44,880 nt of DNA from Lentisphaerota bacterium (lineage in GTDB: Bacteria > Verrucomicrobiota > Kiritimatiellia > UBA8416 > JABMPJ01): NCBI GenBank assembly GCA_013203785.1, contig JABMPJ010000119.1:1-44880 (forward strand), given 5' to 3'. Of the stretch, positions 33,764-42,665 are shown piece after piece. The notes below the pieces were generated by a model. The model did no database searches. It was not told the DNA's origin and saw only the letters and a program-made list of their open reading frames with translations. The translations under genes and the position numbers were made by a program. How positions within the stretch are numbered: position 1 is the first letter of the stretch; every line of letters starts with the position of its first letter.

Positions 33764-33950
33764 TCCTTCAGCAACCGTGGATGCGATCCGACGCCTCTAC
33801 CTCTCTGAGCAGAGGCAAATGCTACCAGTGGGATGACATCTCAATGAAGATGACCGGTGGTGTGGGACTCGTGGCTGGCTGAGCAACCCACAGTCAACCA
33901 CGCGGACCCGATCGCGGTCCGTCTGGTCCTGTGCCTGTCTCTGGAGACAG

Positions 33951-35189
33951 TCATGACGCTTGTCTACGACCTTGCTCCTTCTCAGGCACGGCCGCCACCG
34001 GCTTGCCAGGAATGTATAACTTTGCGTGGCCCGGCAAAATCGAGATCTCACGGTCGCAGGTGAAACACCACATGTCCCACTGGCCGTCGCTGTAGTTGCG
34101 GTGTGCCGGCAGCGGACAGGCCGCCGTGTATAGATACCATTTCCCTTCGATCTGATAGAACGCGGGGGTGGCCACATGGAAGATCGTGTCATCACGATAG
34201 AGTCCCTCCCACTTGGTCTGCAACGCTGTATCGACATCGAGCTGCTCCCATCCATGGTCCGGGTGTCGGCTAACGGCGATGACCGGACGCCATCGCGCCC
34301 CCCTCTCCGTTCCGACCTCGATCGAAAGGACATAGGCGTCACCCATTTTGAAGACCTGATGCCATTCATAGTAGGCCTCTGGTGTCGACGCGAACAGCTG
34401 GCCCATGCCGCGCGGGTCTTTCGTGTTGAACTGCCGCTTCCAGGTCTTCCCATCCTCCGAGGTGGCGAGCCGAATGCCCGGCAGCGTACCGTCCTTGCCG
34501 CGATACGAGTAGTACATGAACCAGTTCCATTGCTTCGCCGTCGCGTCCCACTCGCGCATCACCGCCGCTTGGGAGGCCATCGTCTCACAAAACGGTTCTG
34601 CCGCTTCGGGTGCGAGTACCGGCTCCGATCCCATGCGCTGGAAGGCGGCCGGACTGATGCGGGAGTAACCGTCGGCACCCACCGGGCAGATCGCCAGCCC
34701 GATGCGATCTTGAGTCCCGGCCCTGGAGCCCGAATAGTAGACGTAGTAGGCGTCTTCTTCCGGGACATAAAGCACGGTATCCAAACGCATGCCGCCGGAG
34801 TCCCATCCGTCCGTGCTGGGTCCGAACACGGGGTTGGTTTCGTCCTGGTGCCACGTGAACGGGTCCGACTTCAGCGCCCAGGCCTTGCCGATGTAGAAGA
34901 GATTGCGGTTCGAGGCCGGTACCCCCGAGTAGAACATCACCAAACGTGTCGGATCCTTCGGATTGGGTAGGATACACGACTCCTGGGTTTGCTGCGACAG
35001 CCAGTCCGCCGACTCGCGGTGGACGACTACTTCACCCCGAATTGCCGCCGCCGCCGTCAGTTCGCTCCCATGTACAGTATCTGTTATCACCACAACTCCA
35101 TTTGTTTCCTGTTTCAGTTTACATGTCAGGCCCAACAGATGGGCGTGACCAACAGAGCTCTGAACGATAGCGCGCAGGTTCGCGGGCAT
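33951..35189 (-). CDS. Beta-propeller glycosidase-like protein (GH43/GH32-type fold)
   Basis: A 412-residue protein with repeating propeller-blade segments: ILPNPKDPTRLVMFYSGVPASN, DPFTWHQDETNPVFGPS, DTVLYVPEEDAYYVYYSGSRAG, WNWFMYYSYRGKDG ... IRLATSEDGKTWKRQ, and YQIEGKWYLYTAACPLP. This is the five-bladed pattern of GH43, GH32, GH117 and GH130-like proteins. Catalytic acids cannot be assigned with confidence. The first 60 residues before the propeller are poorly conserved, there is no signal peptide, and no good ribosome site precedes ATG 35189, so the true start may lie downstream. The gene follows the LamG gene (35227) after 37 bases and is probably co-transcribed. Confidence 0.68.
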   Translation of the reverse strand: MPANLRAIVQSSVGHAHLLGLTCKLKQETNGVVVITDTVHGSELTAAAAIRGEVVVHRESADWLSQQTQESCILPNPKDPTRLVMFYSGVPASNRNLFYIGKAWALKSDPFTWHQDETNPVFGPSTDGWDSGGMRLDTVLYVPEEDAYYVYYSGSRAGTQDRIGLAICPVGADGYSRISPAAFQRMGSEPVLAPEAAEPFCETMASQAAVMREWDATAKQWNWFMYYSYRGKDGTLPGIRLATSEDGKTWKRQFNTKDPRGMGQLFASTPEAYYEWHQVFKMGDAYVLSIEVGTERGARWRPVIAVSRHPDHGWEQLDVDTALQTKWEGLYRDDTIFHVATPAFYQIEGKWYLYTAACPLPAHRNYSDGQWDMWCFTCDREISILPGHAKLYIPGKPVAAVPEKEQGRRQAS

Positions 35190-35226
35190 GGGGTGAGAAT
35201 TCCGGGTTCAGTAACCGCATGGCGCG

Positions 35227-36675
35227 CTACCGTATGATGACCACGGTACCCCTCGGAGGAGGTGGTGGGTACGCCAGATCAATGACCGAATTGAAGGTAC
35301 CCGTAAACGTGAACACGCGCACCTCGTCAATCCAGCCATTGAACGGCCAAGCGCCGTTGGCTGTCGCACGCCCGATACCGAAGTAGGCCGAGACCGGGTT
35401 CGGCGTGGAGGTACTAAGGGCGCGTGGGCCTCCGTTCACATAGAGCACGGAGACACCGTTCTCCCGCACTCCTGCCACATGGACCCATACGTTCGTCTCG
35501 CTGAGGTCTATCGGAGACGAAATGTTGACAACCGCTGACAGCCCAAAAGTCCACGTAGAGCCACTGAGGACATAGAGCGACATGCCGTTCGCAAACATAT
35601 TGCCATTGTGGACGATCACTCGATTTGCCGCTGTCATGTCCGGGAGTTTGACATACGCCTCGATACAGATGTTATCGAGATTCGTGCCGCCTGCGGCAGT
35701 GCTCACGTAGTAGTCATCGTTAGGACTATGGGACGCATCAAAAAGCATCGAGAGGGTGCTGCCTTGCGAATTGGCCGGGGGCACGTCAGACGAGTAGGCC
35801 GCCAATCCCCGGCGCGTCAAACTGAGTTCGTTAGTGCTGCTGTCCAGCGTCACCGCATTACCCGTTGCCCCGGCCACGGTGCCGGGATCGTTCTCGCCGA
35901 GCCGGAAATACGCCTTCACGGTGGAGGAAGAGGCGCGAACCGGACTGCTCGGAGGAGCGGGGTACGTCAGATCGGTGGCCGGATTGAATTGGCCCGACTC
36001 GAACGTGAACACGCGCACCTCGTCAATCAGGTTGTTGTTCAAGCGCGTGCCATCGGCATCACAACCGATGGTCAGTGCCGAGGTATCGCTCAGCGCGTTT
36101 GGCGTGGCCGTACTCGTGGCCCGCACGGCGCCGTTCACATAGAGCGTCGTCACGCCGTTGGTCCGTACCATTGCCAACTGGACCCATACGTTCGTTTCGC
36201 TGGCCTGGATCGCTGAGTTGACCCACGCCACATCGTCTATCAAAGCAGCCCAATTCCCGTTATTGATAAGCAGCCCTATTTTGCTGTTGTGCACGATGGT
36301 TTGGTAGCCGGTGGTGTCCGTCACCTTCACATACGCCTCGTAGCCGAAGTTATCCAGATTCGTGCAGACCAGGCGGGCAAAGCCTGTGTAGCCATCGAAA
36401 GGACTGTGGGCCGAATCGAACCGCATGGACAGCGTACTGCCCGGCGGGTTAGCGGTGGGCACGTCGGACGAGTAGAGCGGCGATCCATGACGGCCCAAAT
36501 TGTGGCCCATGAGATCCGCAGTCGGCGCATTGCCGGTGGCCCCCGCAGTCGCTCCTGAATCGTCTTCGCCGAGCCTGTACCACGCCACGTTGGTGACCGT
36601 GGCCCACGCGGATGTGATCCCGAGCAGGGAAGCAAGCAGAACAATGGCCAGCACAGTATACATAGACCGATTCAT
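35227..36675 (-). CDS. Secreted protein with two tandem LamG domains (internal duplication)
   Basis: A 482-residue exoprotein. The start is ATG 36675, with GGAGG seven bases upstream; a longer frame to 36732 has a cysteine-containing leader and no ribosome site. The signal peptide is MNRSMYTVLAIVLLASLLGITSAWA. Two related LamG units follow: AWYRLGEDDSGATAGATGN (about 30-250) and AYFRLGENDPGTVAGATGN (about 262-480). Both share YSSDVP-AN--GSTLSM-FD--HSP, the ETNVWV motif and IDEVRVFTF. The C-terminus is PPPPPRGTVVIIR. It is related to the LamG protein at 26026-27522 and leads a two-gene unit with the propeller protein. Confidence 0.83.
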   Translation of the reverse strand: MNRSMYTVLAIVLLASLLGITSAWATVTNVAWYRLGEDDSGATAGATGNAPTADLMGHNLGRHGSPLYSSDVPTANPPGSTLSMRFDSAHSPFDGYTGFARLVCTNLDNFGYEAYVKVTDTTGYQTIVHNSKIGLLINNGNWAALIDDVAWVNSAIQASETNVWVQLAMVRTNGVTTLYVNGAVRATSTATPNALSDTSALTIGCDADGTRLNNNLIDEVRVFTFESGQFNPATDLTYPAPPSSPVRASSSTVKAYFRLGENDPGTVAGATGNAVTLDSSTNELSLTRRGLAAYSSDVPPANSQGSTLSMLFDASHSPNDDYYVSTAAGGTNLDNICIEAYVKLPDMTAANRVIVHNGNMFANGMSLYVLSGSTWTFGLSAVVNISSPIDLSETNVWVHVAGVRENGVSVLYVNGGPRALSTSTPNPVSAYFGIGRATANGAWPFNGWIDEVRVFTFTGTFNSVIDLAYPPPPPRGTVVIIR

Positions 36676-36867
36676 GATGCATCCTCCACAGTTGTGTTCT
36701 ATCCCCATTCCTGAAACTGCTGTCTTCTTCATGATCCTCTCCTTGCCCTGTTCCTGAACGTTCCAACACGCTGCCGGTCATTCAGATCCCTCGCGGACCC
36801 AAGATACTCTGACAGTCCCTCCTCGGCTTCGTTCGCCCTCCATCTCCTTTGATCTGCAACACCAATG

Positions 36868-36896
36868 ATTATTTCATAAATAGTGATTGCTATCAA
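36868..36896 (-). promoter_or_regulatory. Promoter of the LamG-propeller operon
   Basis: On the minus strand TTGATA (36891-36896) and AATAAT (36868-36873) are 17 bases apart. The spacer contains CAATCACTATTTATG, which is also found, with a 5-base insertion, in the DUF4838/AraC divergent region at 32706-32725. The leader to ATG 36675 would be about 185 bases. Confidence 0.55.
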
Positions 36897-36929
36897 TGCT
36901 GGTTCTAGCGTACTTTATATGGATTCTTT

Positions 36930-37787
36930 ATGTCAAAATCATCCGATAGCCACTGTCCGCTGGTGCGGTACGGGTTCCAAGGGTTTCATGGCGTACTACA
37001 GCCGGAAGCCAGCATGCGCGAGTTCGTGCGCAGTGACGAGATGGCGCTGCACCTCGTGGCGCGGGGACGCATCCGGATCCTATTCGCCGCCGGCGGCGCT
37101 GTGACCTTGCCCGCAGGACGGCTCCTGGTTTCCTGGGGGGCGTTCCCGCACCGGGCCGAATGGCTGGAGCGCGACACGGAGCTCTATTGGGTGACCTTGC
37201 CGCTGGGCTGGGTACTGGAGTGGGGTCTGCCGCCGCCGCTCATACAGCCCCTATTCAAGGGCCGCATTCTGATCGGTCCGGACGGCGAGGAGGGGCATTG
37301 GGACACCGAACGGATGCGGCTGTGGACAGAGGACCTCCGCCAGGCGGATGACGCGCTGAACCAGATCGTGCTGCTGGAGGTCCGATCGCGTCTGCTGCGG
37401 TTCGCCCTGACCTGCGAGGACGCGCCGTCGAAATCGGATGACGATTCTTTGTTCCATGGCCACGCCACGCTGGGGCGGGTCCTACAGTTCATCGCCGCCA
37501 ACCTGACGCAGCCGCTCCAGGTCCAGCAGATCGCCAGCGCCACGGGCCTGCATCCGGCCTACGTGTCGCAGCTCTTCAAACACGAGATCGGGATTGGCCC
37601 GTCCACGTATCTGGCCCAGTGCCGCGTCGCCCATGCGCAGGCCCTACTGCTAAGCACAACGCGCACGATCGCGGACATCGCCGAGCGTTCGGGATTTGGC
37701 TCGACGTGTCAGTTCCACGCGGTCTTCCGCCGGCACGCCACCTGTACGCCGGCCCAATACCGTGCCCGGCACCGGCCCAAACGCTAG
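36930..37787 (+). CDS. AraC-family transcriptional regulator
   Basis: A 285-residue regulator divergent from the LamG gene at 35227-36675. The N-terminal half has a cupin-like sensor (EMALHLVARGRIRILFAAGGAVTLPAGRLLVSWGAFPH). The C-terminal 100 residues hold two helix-turn-helix motifs: LQVQQIASATGLHPAYVSQLFKHEIGIGPSTYLAQCR and IADIAERSGFGSTCQFHAVFRRHATCTPAQYR. It probably controls the divergent LamG-propeller genes. The start ATG 36930 lacks a strong ribosome site. A plus-strand promoter may overlap the divergent one (TTGCTA at 36887), with little certainty. Confidence 0.9.
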   Translation: MSKSSDSHCPLVRYGFQGFHGVLQPEASMREFVRSDEMALHLVARGRIRILFAAGGAVTLPAGRLLVSWGAFPHRAEWLERDTELYWVTLPLGWVLEWGLPPPLIQPLFKGRILIGPDGEEGHWDTERMRLWTEDLRQADDALNQIVLLEVRSRLLRFALTCEDAPSKSDDDSLFHGHATLGRVLQFIAANLTQPLQVQQIASATGLHPAYVSQLFKHEIGIGPSTYLAQCRVAHAQALLLSTTRTIADIAERSGFGSTCQFHAVFRRHATCTPAQYRARHRPKR

Positions 37788-37962
37788 CCAGTCACAGCGT
37801 GCACGTGATTCAAAACGTGGGGTTGCGGGCCATGGGTACGCCGACGGTACACGCTCGGCGCAATCAGTTCTGGTCCGCAGAGCCGCTCAGCCACATTCGT
37901 CGGCATCACCCGCGCGAACGCCTTCAGGGCGGCGTCATGTCGCGTGCGCCGCGAGTCGCGCG

Positions 37963-39333
37963 TCAGTCTGCCGGACGGGCGAGCCCATCCGCCTGCGTCA
38001 TCGCTTGGTCCAGATGATTCGGGAGCAGTCGATCGAAGTAGTCGGTCACCTCGCCTTCATACCACAACTCGTACACCTGATAGGCGCGAGCATCGAACTC
38101 GACACGGCAGACGGCGTGACTGCCGCCCCACAGTTCGTTGCGGCCACGCAGATGGATCGGTTCACCTGTAAGGACGTTGCGGCCACGCCAATCGATCGCG
38201 TTCGTGTGCAGTGCGGCCGTGTGCAGCAGGGCCAACGTATCGGCCTCCGGCGCCACTACGAAACGTGTGCGTGCATCGACATGCATACCCGCCTCAAGGA
38301 GATCCGCAACCGTGAACGTTCGGCGGCCGGCCACGAGAACCTTCATCCGGCGGTCGCGCGGGCCATAGCGGTTGGTCAGGCAACGAATCTGGGCCGCATT
38401 GGGATAGTCAAACGGCAAAAAACTGTGCTCCAGCTTGAACTCAAGGTTAATGCTTGCAGCCAGATACTCCAGGAAGCCAGCGTGCCATTCGACGCCTCCG
38501 TGCGGGTGGTCGGCACCTTCCCCCCAGATCATTTCAAACCAGGGAATCGTGGCCCGATCACCGATCACATCGCGCATGCCCTGAGCGCGCTCAAGTAGAG
38601 CCTCCCACGTCCGTTCACATCCGACGAGATCCCCCGCGATCATATCGTCGATAAATGGCGCCGCCCCATGGCAGTAAGGATAGGCTTCGATACGCAGGCC
38701 CGGCCGGACAGAGTCGAGCGCGTCGCGGACGAGACCGTAGAAGTCGGCGATCATCCGTTCTTTGTCCGCTTCGGGAAGATCGAAATCACGTTGAACATAG
38801 AAGTCGTCGTCCGGCTGGTAGAACGGGGGGAAATCAACCTTGAATGCGTCGGCATCCCAGATACGCGCCATCATCTGTATGGATTCGAAGACATGCTGTC
38901 GTGCGCGCTCGTTGCGGATATCGAGCGTATAGCATCCAAGCCCGACATAAAAAGAGGGCTTGCCCTTGGTATCATGCAGGAAGCCGTGCGGCCAGAGCTC
39001 GTCGTAGATCGGCGTCCCTGGATGTGCCTGTGCCGGTGCCATCCATAAACGCAGAGCATACCCGCGTGCATGGATCTCACTCGATAGCGCACTAACATCG
39101 GGGAAACGGCGCGGATCCGGCTCCCATACCCCCATCAGGCCGGAGGCCTGCCACCCGTCGTCAAGGCAGACGCAGCCGAACCGATAACCATGCGTCTCCC
39201 ATCTGCCTATGAGTTCCAGAAAAGACGCCTGGCTGACGGACTTGTTGAAGACGCGCCAGGTGTTGATTTCGGGCAGCTCGAAACGCAGGTCGACAGACCG
39301 ATGCGAGTTGGAATGAACATGTGATTGAGTCAT
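37963..39333 (-). CDS. Alpha-galactosidase-like glycosidase (GH36/GH31 clan D type)
   Basis: A 456-residue cytoplasmic-type glycosidase. The clan D signature is visible: CLDDGWQ at 56-62, LRLWMAP at 94-100, and DAFKVDFPPFY at 162-172, in which D167 of K-V-D is the likely nucleophile. A later EGADHPHGGVEWHAGF segment may supply the acid. There is no signal peptide. It resembles raffinose-synthase/alpha-galactosidase-type enzymes in the core but lacks the long N-terminal beta domain of classical GH36, so it may be a divergent family. It overlaps the GH106-like gene as ATGA (39330-39333), so the two products are made together and probably act on one glycan. Confidence 0.75.
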   Translation of the reverse strand: MTQSHVHSNSHRSVDLRFELPEINTWRVFNKSVSQASFLELIGRWETHGYRFGCVCLDDGWQASGLMGVWEPDPRRFPDVSALSSEIHARGYALRLWMAPAQAHPGTPIYDELWPHGFLHDTKGKPSFYVGLGCYTLDIRNERARQHVFESIQMMARIWDADAFKVDFPPFYQPDDDFYVQRDFDLPEADKERMIADFYGLVRDALDSVRPGLRIEAYPYCHGAAPFIDDMIAGDLVGCERTWEALLERAQGMRDVIGDRATIPWFEMIWGEGADHPHGGVEWHAGFLEYLAASINLEFKLEHSFLPFDYPNAAQIRCLTNRYGPRDRRMKVLVAGRRTFTVADLLEAGMHVDARTRFVVAPEADTLALLHTAALHTNAIDWRGRNVLTGEPIHLRGRNELWGGSHAVCRVEFDARAYQVYELWYEGEVTDYFDRLLPNHLDQAMTQADGLARPAD

Positions 39334-42300
39334 ACGGTTACCAGGTTTGATGGGCGTGGGATCTTGACCAGCAAGACGGGGTCCTTCATCAGGCCGCAGG
39401 GGACAAGCTGATAATCATCCGTCCACTCGGTGCCCTCCGAGACGAACTGGTCCGGCCCCGTCCATGACGGCCACTTCTCGAAGTAGTGCAACGGACCATG
39501 TGAATTGCGGCGGTGACCGATGACCTCAATTTGCAGCCGACCCTTCCCCTGCTCCAGATAGTCGGTGATGTCCACTTCCGGAGGATCCCATGCCACGATA
39601 CCGGCCACATGGCCATTGACGAGAATGCGGACGGCTGAACCCCGGTACTCCGGGATCTGAACGAACAGACGTTCATCGGCTTTGAGCCGCGCGTGAATCG
39701 ACCGAACATAGCTCAACGAACCCGCATAGAACGGGAACCCCTGCCGTACCCAATCGCCGATACGGAGCGTGGTCGGTTCTGCCACAAGCCGCACGTCCCG
39801 ACCCGCAACACGTACGCCGAAAGGTCCCAGAATGTAGACGTATTCGAGGCCGGGATGCTGCTCGTCGTATCGACAGGTCACCCGAAGCTCGTTCGTTCCT
39901 GTCCGTAGCAGATTGGGATCGAGAGGAATGCGCCGCAGCGATCGATCGCACCACCACCCACTATCCGCATCCATACTCAACCGGTCTCCGTTCACGGCAA
40001 GGGTCATCGTGTCCGGGCACTCCACGCCAACAAAACACGCCCCTGAGGGGACCACTGTCACGTCAAATGAATAGATGAGGTCTACGGTAACTGTCTTTGA
40101 CTTCGCATTCACGGGTCGTGCCCAGGGCTGAATCATTTGTCCACCGCGTGGACGCAGGCCTAACTGGGCCCGGACCTTGCGATCGGTGTGAAGGATCTCT
40201 TCGGGTCCACGCCACGGCCCACCCTCAATACGGTATCGCGGGCAATCGAGAACCAGTAGGTTATTCTCGGACAGAATGATGTCCCACTCGTGATTCTCAA
40301 GCACGTTCGAACGCTTGACCGTATACTCCGGCCGACGGGGGCGACGCGAGCGGCCTGACTTCCGCGGAATCATAAACAGACGGCTGCCAGCGGGCGGCAG
40401 TGAGGTCTTGATGATCCAGCCCTTTCCTGATCTGTCGGCATCGACAGCCCAGCTCGACCCGGTCTCGGCATCCAGTTCGACCGGCCGACCGGCACACCCC
40501 TCGAATCCAGAGATTCTGACATCCTCCAACGACGTCCGCCTGTCCCGTACCATACTGTCGTCGGGAACGCCGAAACCGTGTTGCCCTCGGCTGTGCCCCG
40601 TATTGCACACAAACAGGTAGTAGGCCTCATCGTCTTTCCGCAACTGGTAGAGGGTCGAGGCAAGCTGCTTCGTGCCATCCGGACCCGTAATCGACACGCG
40701 ACGTCCCCGTTCCGCGAGGAGAGGAGCCAAACGCCGTCCCGACAGGGCCACGCGATCGCACTGTGCCGCGAACTCACGCACGCGTTCGGTCTCCACGGCA
40801 TCAAGATAGGACGCCGGAGCACCGACAAACACGACCTGCCCGCCCACCGCTCTGAATGCCTCTAGTTGTTCCAGTGTAGTGGTGCGCATGGTCAGCATGA
40901 GCGGGACGACCACCACCTTGTATGTGGCTTCGCCGACAACAAACCGGGCATCCTTGGCTTTACGGTCAATCCGGGCATGACGCGATAGGATCTCCTCGTT
41001 GCCGTAGTCAAAGTCTATGTTCTCGGCAAGCAACCGGTCCCGTAGTTTCTGCATCGTCTCCTCGAACGCCCTGATTTCTTCCTGAACCTCCTTCGTCTCT
41101 TTCCGCAACAGCAGCCACATACTCTCCACGGGATGGAGCAGCAGCACATCGCGGACTTCCTGGCCCCGGCTCAGCACGACATTCAGACGCGCAAAGTAGT
41201 CCTCGACTCTGGAGTAGACCTCCCACCAAGGCGACTGGTAGTGGATGCTCGCCGGATAATCCCGCTTGGCCTCTCCCTGCATGGTGTACAAGGACAAGTG
41301 TTGACAACGGAGGTTGATCCCCAGCGCCGCCTGCCAATCGCCCAGCGACTTATGTCCCTCGAACGAGAAGTCCCATCCTGTACAGCCGTAGGTCTCCGTG
41401 AGACGCCAGCGGCGTCCGAACTGACGCGCCACCGACGTGACTTGCTTGGCCGTATCGTGGAGTCGATAGTGCTCCGTCAGCAGATCCATACCGGGTGCCT
41501 GCATGTACTCATAGAAACGCATGCAATCCCCCACCAACAAGGTTTGCTGTCGGAGCGTGTCTTCCCAAAGAAGATGGCCGGTATGCAGCAAACCGTGCTT
41601 CTCACACCAGTCACCGATCTGGCGGCCAAAGGCGTCCACAAAGAGAAACGTACGACACTCGTGATAGTGATAGCGGGCCTGTGAGTGGTCGTGCCCGTCC
41701 ACGTCATAGAACAGCTCCGGAAGGTGCGCGGTCAGGTCATAGCCGTAACGCTGCTTGAAGACCTTGGGCAAAGCCTCCGTCCACGGCACGGACGGCGGTC
41801 CCTCATCCGGCCGCATACGCATGCCCGCACTGTGCGGCTCATCCGTAAATATGCCCGGCACCCGCTTCCCAAACCGATCCCCTATTTCCCTCCGATACGC
41901 CTCGTGGGTCACTGTGATGAAACGCTGCACGGCCTCGTGGTTCATTGTATCGAGATAGGTGTATCCGTTGTACTCATCGCTGCACGCCTGGCTCTCTACA
42001 CGAAAGACCAGCAGTGTTCGGCCACGCGTCAGTCGCCCGGGCTTCTTTCCTTTCGCGATGGGCTTGAGCCCCGTCACGGCGGCACCCTTCACGTGACCGG
42101 TGAACATGGCCACGGTGCTCGCATCCCATCCGACACCCGCCACCGAAACATGCTCGGTCACCACCACATGGCGCGCCCGATAACGAGGATCCTGCGTCAC
42201 CAGACCGCCCGCCGCGCCCGACGGCCAACGATCCTCATCGTACAGCCACGCCCTCATATCGAGCTTCTCGGCCTCGTCAATGCACGCCTCAACGCACTCA

Positions 42301-42500
42301 AACCACTCCTCGGAGAGATAGTGTGTATCCAGCCCCACCCGCGAATGCATAAAAAAACCACCCAGCCCCATCCGATGCATCACCCGGATCTGACGCCGCA
42401 ATTCCTCCGGATCCAACCGGCCGTTCCACGCCCAGAACGGCGCGCCCCGATACTCGCTACCCGGCTCCTCAAACTCCTCACGCCACGTCTTAATACTCAT
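39330..42500 (-). CDS. Large glycosidase, GH106 (alpha-L-rhamnosidase)-like
   Basis: A 1056-residue protein. The N-terminus YRGAPFWAWNGRLDPEELRRQI, GLGGFFMHSRVGL and RAWLYDEDRWPSGAAGG are the pattern I know from GH106-type alpha-L-rhamnosidases and related proteins of PVC and Bacteroidota bacteria. A TIM barrel takes the first half (HTGHLLWEDTLRQQ, LTETYGCTGWDFSFEGHKSLGDWQAALGI). An amidotransferase-like segment (VGGQVVFVGAPASYLDAVE) lies near residue 560. The last 300 residues are beta-rich, with a galactose-binding-like part (VRILVNGHVAGIVAWDPPEVDITDYL). There is no clear signal peptide. AGGGGGATCG precedes the ATG. It is coupled to the alpha-galactosidase-like gene by a 4-base overlap. Substrate is inferred, not shown. 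Confidence 0.75.
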   Translation of the reverse strand: MSIKTWREEFEEPGSEYRGAPFWAWNGRLDPEELRRQIRVMHRMGLGGFFMHSRVGLDTHYLSEEWFECVEACIDEAEKLDMRAWLYDEDRWPSGAAGGLVTQDPRYRARHVVVTEHVSVAGVGWDASTVAMFTGHVKGAAVTGLKPIAKGKKPGRLTRGRTLLVFRVESQACSDEYNGYTYLDTMNHEAVQRFITVTHEAYRREIGDRFGKRVPGIFTDEPHSAGMRMRPDEGPPSVPWTEALPKVFKQRYGYDLTAHLPELFYDVDGHDHSQARYHYHECRTFLFVDAFGRQIGDWCEKHGLLHTGHLLWEDTLRQQTLLVGDCMRFYEYMQAPGMDLLTEHYRLHDTAKQVTSVARQFGRRWRLTETYGCTGWDFSFEGHKSLGDWQAALGINLRCQHLSLYTMQGEAKRDYPASIHYQSPWWEVYSRVEDYFARLNVVLSRGQEVRDVLLLHPVESMWLLLRKETKEVQEEIRAFEETMQKLRDRLLAENIDFDYGNEEILSRHARIDRKAKDARFVVGEATYKVVVVPLMLTMRTTTLEQLEAFRAVGGQVVFVGAPASYLDAVETERVREFAAQCDRVALSGRRLAPLLAERGRRVSITGPDGTKQLASTLYQLRKDDEAYYLFVCNTGHSRGQHGFGVPDDSMVRDRRTSLEDVRISGFEGCAGRPVELDAETGSSWAVDADRSGKGWIIKTSLPPAGSRLFMIPRKSGRSRRPRRPEYTVKRSNVLENHEWDIILSENNLLVLDCPRYRIEGGPWRGPEEILHTDRKVRAQLGLRPRGGQMIQPWARPVNAKSKTVTVDLIYSFDVTVVPSGACFVGVECPDTMTLAVNGDRLSMDADSGWWCDRSLRRIPLDPNLLRTGTNELRVTCRYDEQHPGLEYVYILGPFGVRVAGRDVRLVAEPTTLRIGDWVRQGFPFYAGSLSYVRSIHARLKADERLFVQIPEYRGSAVRILVNGHVAGIVAWDPPEVDITDYLEQGKGRLQIEVIGHRRNSHGPLHYFEKWPSWTGPDQFVSEGTEWTDDYQLVPCGLMKDPVLLVKIPRPSNLVTV

Positions 42501-42547
42501 CGATCCCCCTGCGTCTTCACTTCAGATTGAAGAAACTACGACACTAT

Positions 42548-42565
42548 TTGTTTATGTCTAAACAA
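42548..42565. promoter_or_regulatory. Perfect inverted repeat upstream of the GH106-like gene
   Basis: TTGTTTA-TGTC-TAAACAA has perfect 7-bp arms and a 4-base centre, 48 bases upstream of the ATG at 42500. It lies where a promoter would be expected, so a dimeric repressor could bind here. No obvious -35/-10 pair could be assigned in this gap. Confidence 0.42.
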
Positions 42566-42665
42566 GCGTAACAGCATATTGACCACAGATACCTTCACCA
42601 TCTACACAAAACCACGTAGAATATTTCAACGGCTCTTTCCATGTCCCTGAAACGGCCCGGGCGGG

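Noticed and set aside
33793..33816. Hairpin GCCTCT...AGAGGC between convergent genes as a terminator
   Set aside because: Weak stem with a large loop and no U-tract, so it cannot be supported as a terminator.
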